From Hippasteria phrygiana (lineage: Eukaryota > Echinodermata > Asteroidea > Valvatida > Goniasteridae): DNA of 64,000 nucleotides. The stretch spans positions 620,001-684,000 of the forward strand of contig JAZGUH010000552.1 in the NCBI GenBank assembly GCA_037893225.1, given 5' to 3'. The notes below the pieces were generated by a model that did not search any database, had not been told where the DNA came from, and worked only from the letters and a program-made list of their open reading frames with translations. Shown in pieces: positions 57,128 through 64,000 of this stretch. How positions within the stretch are numbered: the stretch's first letter is position 1; every line of letters starts with the position of its first letter. Both the position numbers and the translations under genes were made by a program.

Positions 57128-57133
57128 ACTTAC
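57128..57133 (-). other. Candidate splice donor in the LTR
   Basis: On the element strand CAACTG is followed by GTAAGT (complement of 57128-57133), a full consensus donor with the exon ending at 57134. In the 5' LTR copy this would end a leader exon. It lies nine bases beyond one arm of the LTR/leader inverted match described in the findings. Confidence 0.4.
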
Positions 57134-57497
57134 CAGTTGCCGCAGTTCCTGCTCTCATGCCTCTTGCAAACGATGTTTACTAAACTCTGTGTAACAGGAT
57201 CACACAGACAAGGACAGATACAGGGAACAAGATTTGATGGCAAATACTCAAAATGCTGGCAAAAGCTCAGAGGTGTTCTCTGTTGAACGTTAGATTTCGG
57301 AATGACCACTACAAGTTAGCTATCTCAACAAGTTAACTACAAACAAATGCTAAGAATGTTGTTATTTCACAACAATCATGTCCGCTTTTTAAAATCGCGT
57401 TCTGTAAATTCCACATGACATTGATAACTATCGCCTGCTTACCAAAAGAGGGCGCTTTTGCGTGTTACTGCTTATTTACAACCTGAACAGAGGGCGC

Positions 57498-57505
57498 TAT
57501 TTTAT
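57498..57505 (-). promoter_or_regulatory. TATA-like box in the LTR
   Basis: ATAAAATA on the element strand, inside the LTR and upstream of the candidate splice donor at 57134/57133. Transcription would begin near 57470, giving a first exon of about 340 bases. It sits next to two copies of GAGGGCGCT (57448-57456 and 57490-57498). This is a consensus match only. Confidence 0.3.
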
Positions 57506-57536
57506 GTTAAGTAGGTGCCTGGCAGCGCATCGCAGT

Positions 57537-57668
57537 CTGGCTGGTCACAATCACCCCAAGATTAAAAATTGCAAGTACAATTGCAAATACTACAGAATTT
57601 ACAAAAAAAAGGTTATTTTACAAGTACGTGTAGAAGGCCCGATAGCCCCTGGCTAGTCACAATCACCC
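57537..57668. repeat. Short direct repeat in the LTR (20 bp, period 112)
   Basis: CTGGCTGGTCACAATCACCC at 57537-57556 and CTGGCTAGTCACAATCACCC at 57649-57668 match at 19 of 20 bases. They lie in the part of the LTR expected to be U3, where repeated elements often bind regulators. That role is inference. Confidence 0.7.
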
Positions 57669-57690
57669 ATGGATTCAAATAATGTCAACA

Positions 57691-58031
57691 CTCCTTAAAG
57701 TGACAGTAATTGGCGTAATGTCCATTCCTTGAGGTACAAGAAAACGAGATATTCTCTAAATGAGCCACCAACATCAATACCATCTTCCTTATCCAGATTA
57801 TTATAAAAGTAGAAATTAAAGGAGCAATTTACATCAGGTAGACAAATAATGGCGGATTACTCGCACTCTGGAATTACTACCAAAAAAGAGATGACCTCCT
57901 TGCGAATCACCACATAAATAAACTACCTCAACATGTTACTCCCCTCAATTTCTCCACAATCTCTGGACTGCAAGTAACAGTATTACAAGTGATATTTACA
58001 AATTTATATGTGAATAAGGGTGCAAAAAGTT
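57691..58031 (-). other. Region between pol stop and 3' LTR, possible polypurine tract
   Basis: This is the stretch between the end of pol and the most likely LTR edge. It has no open frame worth calling. It contains a purine-rich run on the element strand (complement of about 57939-57954, CTCCCCTCAATTTCTCC on plus from 57938) that could prime plus-strand DNA synthesis if the LTR edge is at 57933 instead of 57690. Confidence 0.45.
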
Positions 58032-60203
58032 TTAACCATCCACAAATTCTTTGGCCATCTGCACAAAGCTGAGTATCATGGCTTTCAGTTTACTTTCAAT
58101 TTGAGACATATCCGTACAAGAATAAAGAAAACAAAAGGATGTGAACATCATTACAACCAACAGGGTGCACAAGATTTGGAATTTTAGACCAACTTGTGTC
58201 ATGAAGATAAAAACCACTAATATCACGACATTAAGTGTGATAACGGCTAAAAACTTGTTGTGATCAAGAGAAAGAGCCCCTAGCTGCTGTATTAAAACAG
58301 ATCTAGGTTCTCGAAAAGGGTTTCTATGTTTCCCTTTCGTCGTTCGCTGTGATCTTCGGAGAGAAGGTAACTTTTTCTCAGGACTCGTTGATTCCACATT
58401 GGGTATCACCACTGCAATATCAAAGTCTGATTCAGAACTAGAAGTAGAATCCCTTACATTTCCTTGACAAACAGGGGTAGGAGCTGGCTTTTCTTCATAA
58501 ACGAGACCTGCCGGTACCAACTTCAACTCAACGGAATTAACTGTCTTTCTATTACCACCTCCTTCTGCTAACTCGATGATGTAAACATAATTATTGGGAT
58601 TTGGTCGACCAATAACACGGTATTTGTCTGAAAGATAACTATCTTGGATTTTATTTCGACCCTTGGCGTGATTCCGCCGGTACACAAGATCTCCAATGTT
58701 GGAGACATTAGGATTCACTTTACGGTCGTAAATATGTTTATTTTTCTGTCGCTGTTGCTGATTTTTGGACCTAGCCAGTTTATATGCCTCCTGCAATCTT
58801 CGTTGGTGCAACACGACCCAGTTTTCCTCCAAGGCAGAATTCTTCTCTACTCGATTCAAAAGTACATCTACTGGCAAACAAGGTTCCCTCCCAAACATAA
58901 GATAAAAGGGACAAAATCCAGTAGATGAATGTGGTGTAGAATTATAGGCATACGTCAGCTCGGGGAGGAATCTAGACCAATTACGTTTCTGTGTAGCTGT
59001 AAGTGTACGTAGGAGATCATGCATTGTACGATTGAACCTTTCGCACTGAGCATTCCCCTGGGGGTGATATGCGGTTGTACGAGATTTGTTTATGTTGTAT
59101 AAGTTACAGAGATGTGAAATCAAATTTGACTCAAATTGTCTCCCCTGATCTGAATGAATTCTTTCAGGTGCTCCATATTTTAAAAACCATTCTTTAACCA
59201 AAACAGCCGCTGTTGTTTTAGCCGTCTGATCCTTAGTTGGCACAGCAATTGTGAACTTGGAAAATACATCAGTAATCACAAGAACATTCTCTATATTGCC
59301 AGAAGTAGGTTCTAAAACTGTAAAGTCAATAGCAATGACTTCTAATGGTTTATTACCAACCAGATGACCAAGAGGGTTTCTGACTGTAGGCCTAGGAAGT
59401 TTGGCCACAGCACAACGTTCACAATTCTCGATCCACTGTTTAACATCGGCATACATGTTAGGCCAATAGCATCGGGAACGAACTAACAAGAAAGTTCTTT
59501 CTATTCCCTGGTGACCAAATTGATCATGTAGGCTGGTTAAAATATCAGATTTTAAGGATGATGGTAACACAACCTGGGTTAAGTTTCCTAACTTAGGATC
59601 TTGAACTTCCCTATGAAGTACGCCATCGACTAAAGAGAACCGTTTAATCTGTCTCAACATCGTCTGTACCACTCGTGACTCACCTCTTCGTTGCTGCCCA
59701 GATAAGGTTGGATATGCTTTGAAGTATTTTAGAAATTGTGCTATGTCTGTATCACTGTTTTGCAAATCACTTAACTGTTCATTAGTATGTGTTGGAAATA
59801 CTGATATGTGATTAGATATTGTGGATTGTATTCTACCAGAACCTAGCTCATATGCTTCTTCATTCACTTTAAACTGCAAATCAACAGGAAGGAATGACAT
59901 TGGAATAACTTCCTCACTGGAATCTCTAAAAGAAATTTCTGAAATGAGACTGGTGTCATGCTCTTCACCGACATCAAATTGACGAGAGAGTGCATCAGCA
60001 TTCTTGTTAATTCGACCCGGACGGTGAACAATCTCAAAATTAAATGATGCGAGTTCCCCAACCCATCGTTGCTCCACAGCGCTCAACTTGGCATTTTTCA
60101 GGTGTATTAAAGGATTATTGTCGGTTCTAACAACAAACTGCGAGCCATACAAATAGTCTTTAAATTTATCAGTGATTGCCCACTTTAGACCTAATAACTC
60201 CAA
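58032..60203 (-). CDS. pol: Pol, C-terminal part: RNase H end, integrase, GPY/F-like region, membrane tail
   Basis: 723 codons continue Pol after a frame break. The first codon given is TTG, not a true start; the frame is open only from 60212. Residues 1-75 hold the rest of RNase H (E2, D28 in RTDNN, D70 in NADALSR). Residues 226-264 are an H2C2 zinc-binding domain (H226, H231, C261, C264). The integrase core has D293, D352 and E388, an exact DD35E spacing, with HSDQG and ERFNR around the last two. A basic region and a GPY/F-like fold follow at about 490-565. I see no chromodomain. Residues 566-645 are polar, with a serine/acidic run and a basic run, then two hydrophobic segments at about 651-672 and 675-696 before the end. 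Integrase acts on the cDNA in the nucleus. The membrane tail is not expected of integrase, and its role is unknown. Confidence 0.93.
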   Translation of the reverse strand: MELLGLKWAITDKFKDYLYGSQFVVRTDNNPLIHLKNAKLSAVEQRWVGELASFNFEIVHRPGRINKNADALSRQFDVGEEHDTSLISEISFRDSSEEVIPMSFLPVDLQFKVNEEAYELGSGRIQSTISNHISVFPTHTNEQLSDLQNSDTDIAQFLKYFKAYPTLSGQQRRGESRVVQTMLRQIKRFSLVDGVLHREVQDPKLGNLTQVVLPSSLKSDILTSLHDQFGHQGIERTFLLVRSRCYWPNMYADVKQWIENCERCAVAKLPRPTVRNPLGHLVGNKPLEVIAIDFTVLEPTSGNIENVLVITDVFSKFTIAVPTKDQTAKTTAAVLVKEWFLKYGAPERIHSDQGRQFESNLISHLCNLYNINKSRTTAYHPQGNAQCERFNRTMHDLLRTLTATQKRNWSRFLPELTYAYNSTPHSSTGFCPFYLMFGREPCLPVDVLLNRVEKNSALEENWVVLHQRRLQEAYKLARSKNQQQRQKNKHIYDRKVNPNVSNIGDLVYRRNHAKGRNKIQDSYLSDKYRVIGRPNPNNYVYIIELAEGGGNRKTVNSVELKLVPAGLVYEEKPAPTPVCQGNVRDSTSSSESDFDIAVVIPNVESTSPEKKLPSLRRSQRTTKGKHRNPFREPRSVLIQQLGALSLDHNKFLAVITLNVVILVVFIFMTQVGLKFQILCTLLVVMMFTSFCFLYSCTDMSQIESKLKAMILSFVQMAKEFVDG

Positions 60204-60212
60204 TTTTGTGAA
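60191..60212 (-). other. Frame break inside RNase H (one base)
   Basis: The two Pol frames overlap only here. The upstream frame stops at 60191-60193 and the downstream frame has a stop at 60213-60215. RNase H homology runs through both, so a -1 shift lies within these 22 bases. A four-base T run on plus (60204-60207) is the likely site, consistent with loss of one base in a homopolymer. It separates catalytic D647 from the E and two D residues, so without it no complete RNase H or integrase is made. It could be a real mutation or a sequencing error. Confidence 0.85.
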
Positions 60213-62314
60213 CTATATTTTTCCATTTTCTTCTCACTGTCTCGGAGGGTGCGACTAGCGTAAGCAATTGCACGTTCGCTACCATCTTGGATTTGGGACA
60301 AGACAGCGCCAAGTCCAGACATGCTTGCATCTACATCAACAATGAACGGTTTAGAAAAATCGGCAAATGCCAACACCGGGGTAGTAGACAATTTTGACTT
60401 CAAAGAATCAAAAGCTTCCTGACACTCTGGAGACCATCTTTTCTGAAAGAACTTGGGGTCATGACCTTGACAAACTCCTACTAAGGCATGCAATGGGCGA
60501 GCTAGCTGTGCAAAATTGGGAACAAATCTCCGGTAGTAACTTGAAAAACCCAGGAAAGAACGAAGGTTCTTTACACTACGTGGTACTGGCCATTCCCGGA
60601 CAGATCTCGTCTTCTCATCCTCTGTTGAAATACCTTTTTCAGATAGAACATGACCAAGATAGTGAACTTCTTTTTGGAATAAATGACATTTCGAAGTCTT
60701 GAGTTTCAAACCATGCTGTTTCAAGCGTGTGAAAACAAGGTCAAGATGTTTAATATGATCCTCGAAGGTTCTAGAATAGACACAAATGTCGTCTAAATAG
60801 ACGAACAACATCTGATAGGTTAAGTCACCAACACACCGTTGCATTAAACGTTGAAAAGTGGCTGGGGCTCCACAGAGTCCAAAAGGCATGCGTACATACT
60901 CGTACAAACCCATGGGAGTAATAAAAGCTGTTTTCTCCCGATCCTCTTCTCGCACTTGGACTTGATGGTACCCACTTGCTAGATCAAGGGATGTGAAAAA
61001 TTTAGCACCAACTGCAGCATCAAGAAATTCAGATATTCTGGGCAAAGGAAACGCGTCTTTCTTAGTTTTGGAATTAAGACGACGATAATCCACACACATC
61101 CTAAGTGAACCATCTTTCTTCTTAGCAAGAACTATAGGTGCAGAGAAAGGACTATGGCTTTCAGTCGCAATACCATGATCAATCAAACCTTTGATGTGTT
61201 GTTTAACCTGTTCATACTGATTAGGTGGAATTCTACGGAATGTTTGGGACACAGGTTCTGGATCATCCACAATAATGCGATGCTCAACAGTATTTGTGTC
61301 ACCTAAATCAAAGTCGGCTTTTGCAAATATGTCTCGGTGTTTTGTCAATAATTCGTTAACTTGTCTCAATTGTTCATCAGACCCTGAAAAGCCTTCCAAA
61401 TCTACAGGTATTGTAGGTTGGGGTGTAGATATCAAGGTGCTACCCTCTACATGAGAAATCTGAATGTGGTCAACAGTAACCTGAATCTTAACTTCAGAAC
61501 TAGTGTTAGTGATATCTTCTACAGTTCGAAGAACTCCGATACGTGTTTTTGGACGCAAAATGAATCCAGATGTAGAAATATTGTCAATTCTGACAGGAAA
61601 GGTTTCACCAGGTTCCACAAGTGTAGATGCAGTTAAAATACCAACTGGTAAATGATTACTAGTTCGTAACGGTTCAACCAGTGCCATATTGGAAAATTGA
61701 CGAGATGTTTTTGCCATAACTGTGACAGTAGATTCGGGTGGAATAAAAATGTTTGTGCTGGAGGCCACTCTAGCAAAGCCAATGGTCTCCTGCTGCATAC
61801 ACCCAACAATATTTTGCAAGGACAAAACAGACTTCAAAAATGTAGGTGAAGAAAGATCATCTCCATCACACTCATTGATCAAATCAACCAAAGGTTGTAA
61901 AATGTTCATGCCAAGCAAGCCTGGAACTCGTCTTTTATGTTCTCGATGTTCGTCGTCTACTGAATCTTTGACAATCAAAATGCCCATTTGGGGAATCTTT
62001 ATCCCTTCATATTTAATGTCAGTCTCAATGTATCCAACATAAGGAATTTCGATACCATTGGCAGAGGTTATTCTCAACCAAAGGGTGTCATTTTGAAGCC
62101 GAGTACCCAGAGGTTGAAATAATGAAAGGAAACATTCTTCTGTAAGGGTGGACACCATAGAACCAGTGTCAACAAGACATGTGACATCTTTACCACCTAT
62201 TTGCACACTGATTGTTGGGCATGTTCCAACAAAGTTATGTTTTCCAAAATTTGAACCAATTGAGTCCACTCCATGCCTCCCAACCGATGGACCCGAAGCG
62301 ATGGGAGGGTCTAG
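60191..62314 (-). CDS. pol: Pol, N-terminal part: protease, reverse transcriptase, start of RNase H
   Basis: The frame is -1 to gag and open from 62353. I start it at the codon after the candidate slip site; 62269 is an in-frame GTG and not needed as a start. Counting from 62269: the retropepsin active site is D34-T35-G36 (LVDTGS), with LLGMNIL at 118-124 as the second protease motif. RT spans about 340-545 with D429 (SLDLASG) and Y491-L492-D493-D494, plus MPFGLCGAPATFQ upstream and a YLGH thumb region. RNase H begins about 640 with the catalytic D647 in VDVDAS. It ends early at SSQNWSY because of a one-base frame break; the remaining RNase H and integrase follow in the next frame from 60203. 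All visible RT and protease catalytic residues are intact. Family assignment to Ty3/gypsy is secure from domain order and motifs. Confidence 0.95.
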   Translation of the reverse strand, partial: LDPPIASGPSVGRHGVDSIGSNFGKHNFVGTCPTISVQIGGKDVTCLVDTGSMVSTLTEECFLSLFQPLGTRLQNDTLWLRITSANGIEIPYVGYIETDIKYEGIKIPQMGILIVKDSVDDEHREHKRRVPGLLGMNILQPLVDLINECDGDDLSSPTFLKSVLSLQNIVGCMQQETIGFARVASSTNIFIPPESTVTVMAKTSRQFSNMALVEPLRTSNHLPVGILTASTLVEPGETFPVRIDNISTSGFILRPKTRIGVLRTVEDITNTSSEVKIQVTVDHIQISHVEGSTLISTPQPTIPVDLEGFSGSDEQLRQVNELLTKHRDIFAKADFDLGDTNTVEHRIIVDDPEPVSQTFRRIPPNQYEQVKQHIKGLIDHGIATESHSPFSAPIVLAKKKDGSLRMCVDYRRLNSKTKKDAFPLPRISEFLDAAVGAKFFTSLDLASGYHQVQVREEDREKTAFITPMGLYEYVRMPFGLCGAPATFQRLMQRCVGDLTYQMLFVYLDDICVYSRTFEDHIKHLDLVFTRLKQHGLKLKTSKCHLFQKEVHYLGHVLSEKGISTEDEKTRSVREWPVPRSVKNLRSFLGFSSYYRRFVPNFAQLARPLHALVGVCQGHDPKFFQKRWSPECQEAFDSLKSKLSTTPVLAFADFSKPFIVDVDASMSGLGAVLSQIQDGSERAIAYASRTLRDSEKKMEKYSSQNWSY

Positions 62315-63426
62315 TTTTCCGATGAAGACTTCGGAGCATCTCCCTTCAGCTGTTTAATAAGATCATGAGCCTCTTGAAGTTGGCGCTTGTAACATCTGTC
62401 TTTAGTATGACCTGTTCCTTTACAAAAGTCACATTGCATCTTTGACCTCCTACCTTGGTATTGATTAGATTCTGTTTTCTTGATTACTTGGTCTTTGTTC
62501 AAAATGTTCTCATGGACCAACTTGGTTACCTCATCAATCTGTTTTTGTTGTTGGATTTGTTGTTGTTGCCTGACTATGTCAATCAATGTTTGCGTCTCAG
62601 ATTTTGTGTTGGCTCTAGCTACCTCGATAGAGGCACTATGTCTCCAAGAAGAACTATCTGAAGGATCATCGGCCCAATCAATAGCCTCCGATCTTAAGTC
62701 AAAGAATTCAATATCGGGTGTGTCTTTCACTCTCTTTCTAAGGTGCTTTCTCAAAAGCCTGTCGGAAACACCGTCAGCAAATTGGTCACACAAGATCTGT
62801 TGTTTATAAGTACCAAGATGGGGCGACTTCCGACTTGCTCTATCAAAAAGATCCAACAGAGCATGTGAAAAGTCTCGAATATTCTCCTCTTCTCTCTGCT
62901 TCCTCTCAAAAAATGATCGTTGAAACCTAACAGAAGTCCCCTGGTCTCCAAATACCTCTCTAAGAATACTAAATACATCATCCATAGATTTATGGGATCT
63001 AAACTTGACTTCTTCTCTAGCAGGCCCAGTTAGGTGCTGAAATACGAAATCTACCTTATCGCTATCTGATAAAGGGCGGGACCTGATAGTTGCCTTCACA
63101 TCACAAATCCAGTCTTCTAATTTCAAGCTAGAATCAGTTGAACCAGAGAAAGATGCTAACTTCTTCTGACTTGGCATTAAAAGAAATGAAGGAGAAGACT
63201 TCGATTTAGATTCGGTGGTCACGGCATTAAGTTGCTCCTCCAATTGTCTTATCTGGCCTAATAAATCTTCATCAGACACCTTCTTAGCTACTGGGGACCA
63301 GACTGGCTTCCCTCCAGTGGCCATAATTAAACTTTCCTGCTGGTCACAAGGAAAGAAAGTAAGTACATGTGACAATAAAACTAACGTACAGCACAATGCA
63401 AGCATTACCTCAGATTTCGCTTTCAT
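62311..63426 (-). CDS. gag: Gag (capsid-like region and CCHC nucleocapsid)
   Basis: This is the structural protein that would form the particle and bind element RNA. The first in-frame ATG is at 63426 (371 codons); a GTG three codons earlier is ignored. A second ATG at 63324 has A at -3 and G at +4 and removes a hydrophobic N-terminus, so it may be the main start. Numbering from the GTG at 63435: residues 57-75 are a possible coiled coil, 85-250 resemble the retrotransposon gag capsid region (SLKLEDWICDVKATI, LTGPAREEV, FFERKQREEENIRDF), 281-300 are glutamine-rich, and C335-C338-H343-C348 is one CX2CX4HX4C zinc knuckle. It overlaps the pol frame by about 40 bases in the -1 frame. Residues 11-30 are strongly hydrophobic and signal-like, unusual for Gag. 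Confidence 0.92.
   Translation of the reverse strand: MKAKSEVMLALCCTLVLLSHVLTFFPCDQQESLIMATGGKPVWSPVAKKVSDEDLLGQIRQLEEQLNAVTTESKSKSSPSFLLMPSQKKLASFSGSTDSSLKLEDWICDVKATIRSRPLSDSDKVDFVFQHLTGPAREEVKFRSHKSMDDVFSILREVFGDQGTSVRFQRSFFERKQREEENIRDFSHALLDLFDRASRKSPHLGTYKQQILCDQFADGVSDRLLRKHLRKRVKDTPDIEFFDLRSEAIDWADDPSDSSSWRHSASIEVARANTKSETQTLIDIVRQQQQIQQQKQIDEVTKLVHENILNKDQVIKKTESNQYQGRRSKMQCDFCKGTGHTKDRCYKRQLQEAHDLIKQLKGDAPKSSSEN
62314..62320 (-). promoter_or_regulatory. Candidate -1 ribosomal frameshift site at the gag stop
   Basis: The last gag codons are GAA AAC TAG. On the element strand G GAA AAC (complement of 62314-62320) would let the ribosome slip back one base and enter the pol frame with CTA. 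The pol frame is open only from 62353, so any shift must occur in the last 14 gag codons. The heptamer fits the A-site rule (AAC to AAA) but the P-site pairing is poor, so it is not a textbook slip sequence. The TAG directly after it could cause pausing. Confidence 0.45.
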
Positions 63427-63577
63427 AGCTGACACGTAGCAATAAATATGATGTTACGCAAAGTAACCCTGCTGAAGTAGCAACCGGTGGTCCAGTAGAA
63501 ATGGTGAGAAGTGTGGGGCGGAAGAGTAGCTGAGGCATGAGAAACAGGAACTGAAGCAGCCTGGCACGTACTTCCAC

Positions 63578-63600
63578 CTGCAGATTAGGAAAAATGCTCA
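63578..63600 (-). other. Candidate splice acceptor upstream of gag
   Basis: On the element strand a pyrimidine-rich run with CTAAT ends in CTGCAG (complement of 63578-63583), and the exon would begin at 63577. It is a good acceptor consensus, 151 bases upstream of the first gag ATG. Together with the LTR donor it would remove the distal leader, including the LTR polyadenylation region. Confidence 0.4.
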
Positions 63601-63612
63601 ACACTACAACCA

Positions 63613-63631
63613 GATTAATATATAATTAATC
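63613..63631. repeat. AT-rich inverted repeat in the leader
   Basis: GATTAAT and ATTAATC are perfect 7 base arms around ATATA. It is on the intron side of the candidate acceptor. AT-rich dyads of this size can arise by chance. Confidence 0.5.
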
Positions 63632-64000
63632 ATATACCACAAGGGTGTTCAAATTTTCTACAAAATGATGATCTCAAAAGATCGGTGATGCCTATGTCAA
63701 AATACATTAGAATTCACACAATTTGACTAAATGACAGATATACCTATAACGGTATTGGCTTTTGTTTTCCTCTCAGACAACCTAGTATCGGTAAGCACAG
63801 ATTTGCCTGTATGAAGAGTAAACAAATCCAAATATTAATAAGATCTCTGAAAGGTCAAGGATTTAAAATGGTTCCTAATAGGTTCTGCCTTATCCCTTAC
63901 GGATAATATTGTCAAATTTGTTTGAATGCTCTACTAAGTCGTGTTCAGGGTTTAATATCTAAACACCTTCAACAGCTACTGACAGGTAAATGCACAATTA

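Larger units (their letters stand above)
56377..57690 (-). repeat. 3' LTR (right edge uncertain: 57690 or 57933)
   Basis: The outer end is sharp: TGTAACC directly after satellite sequence at 56377. The inner end is uncertain without the other LTR. Ending at 57690 (GTCAACA) gives a 1314 bp LTR with a TGT...ACA form and a short pyrimidine run CTCCTT directly inside it, which is a short purine tract on the element strand. Ending at 57933 (CTCAACA) gives 1557 bp, with a longer pyrimidine-rich tract (about 57939-57954) six bases inside. On the element strand two AATAAA signals lie close to the outer end and a TATA-like ATAAAATA lies at 57498-57505, which fits a U3-R-U5 order. No protein gene is supported here. 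Confidence 0.75.
56377..64000 (-). mobile_element. Ty3/gypsy LTR retrotransposon inserted in the satellite (5' LTR beyond the right edge)
   Basis: The order on the minus strand is leader, gag, pol (protease, RT, RNase H, integrase) and 3' LTR. RNase H precedes integrase, which is the Ty3/gypsy order and not the Ty1/copia order. At the left junction satellite sequence stops after CTTCCCGT (56376) and a TGTAACC terminus starts at 56377, matching the TG...CA rule for LTR ends. The insertion point is about monomer position 145. Only one LTR is in view, so LTR identity, primer binding site and target-site duplication cannot be read. Gag and pol are open apart from one frame break in RNase H, so the copy looks young. 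The pol tail has no chromodomain that I recognise. I do not assign a named family. Confidence 0.95.
63427..64000 (-). other. Gag leader / 5' untranslated region, incomplete
   Basis: No LTR sequence like 56377-57690 is found in direct orientation, so the 5' LTR and primer binding site lie beyond 64000 and the leader exceeds 570 bases. It contains the candidate splice acceptor at 63578, the 3' arm of the LTR/leader inverted match (63532-63553) and an AT-rich dyad (63613-63631). A short upstream reading frame begins with the ATG at 63539, inside that arm. It runs 42 codons to 63410, overlapping the first gag ATG but not the one at 63324. No host gene is seen. Confidence 0.7.

Noticed and set aside
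57462..57656. 64-codon plus-strand frame in the LTR
   Set aside because: It is low-complexity and antisense to the element, in the probable U3 region. No domain is seen.
58032..58260. A separate env gene
   Set aside because: The hydrophobic tail is in frame with integrase, is short, and shows no signal peptide, cleavage site or fusion peptide. I report it as a Pol tail only.
58644..58928. Plus-strand frames antisense to pol and gag (also 60394-60702, 61418-61636, 61722-62042, 62148-62357, 62480-62809, 63215-63439)
   Set aside because: They lie opposite well-supported gag/pol domains, have no recognisable motifs, and are expected shadows of the real coding strand.
62751..62981. Minus-strand frame inside gag, and 59864-60061 inside pol
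   Set aside because: They are alternative frames inside strongly supported domains, with no independent evidence.
63436..64000. 5' LTR within the window
   Set aside because: I looked for a direct-orientation copy of 56377-57690 and found only the short inverted match, so the 5' LTR must lie to the right of the window.

Overview
The window is eukaryotic repeat DNA, most likely from an animal and plausibly an invertebrate. That rests on a very long satellite array with a Metazoa-type Ty3/gypsy LTR retrotransposon inserted into it. There is no operon, tRNA, rRNA or host protein gene that I can support. I cannot name the species from the sequence alone.

Region 1 (1-56376) is one uninterrupted head-to-tail array of a single satellite with a 233/234 bp monomer, about 241 copies. 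The array runs off the left edge. Copies differ at a limited set of diagnostic sites, and these variants recur in fixed orders, which gives a nested higher-order structure. I find tandem multi-monomer duplications with offsets of 468, 1169, 1404, 1638, 2337, 2806/2807, 3508, 5812 and 8184 bp. The clearest is an 8184 bp (35-monomer) block at about 32934-41117 repeated at 41118-49301, almost without change. Inside each block a 2806 bp (12-monomer) unit is itself duplicated. Four shortened 203 bp monomers share the same pair of internal deletions. The many 60-78 codon reading frames in the array are by-products of the monomer and I do not annotate them as genes.

Region 2 (56377-64000, minus strand) is a Ty3/gypsy element that broke into a monomer at about monomer position 145. 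Read in its own direction (right to left) it has: a leader (64000-63427, with the 5' LTR beyond the right edge); gag (capsid-like region plus one CCHC zinc knuckle); pol in the -1 frame (protease, reverse transcriptase, RNase H, H2C2 zinc-binding domain, DD35E integrase, GPY/F-like region, then an unusual tail with two predicted membrane segments); and a 3' LTR of about 1.3-1.6 kb that abuts the satellite at 56376/56377. Gag and pol are otherwise open, but one 1-base shift in a short A run splits RNase H at about 60191-60212, so this copy is either a recently disabled element or carries an assembly error.

The parts of Region 2 form one retrotransposition unit: Gag would build the particle, the protease would mature it, RT/RNase H would copy the RNA and integrase would insert it. 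The least expected observation is a near-perfect 20-of-22 inverted match between the LTR and the gag leader. Each arm lies next to a good splice-site consensus (donor at 57134/57133, acceptor at 63578/63577), suggesting an RNA stem that would be brought together by splicing.
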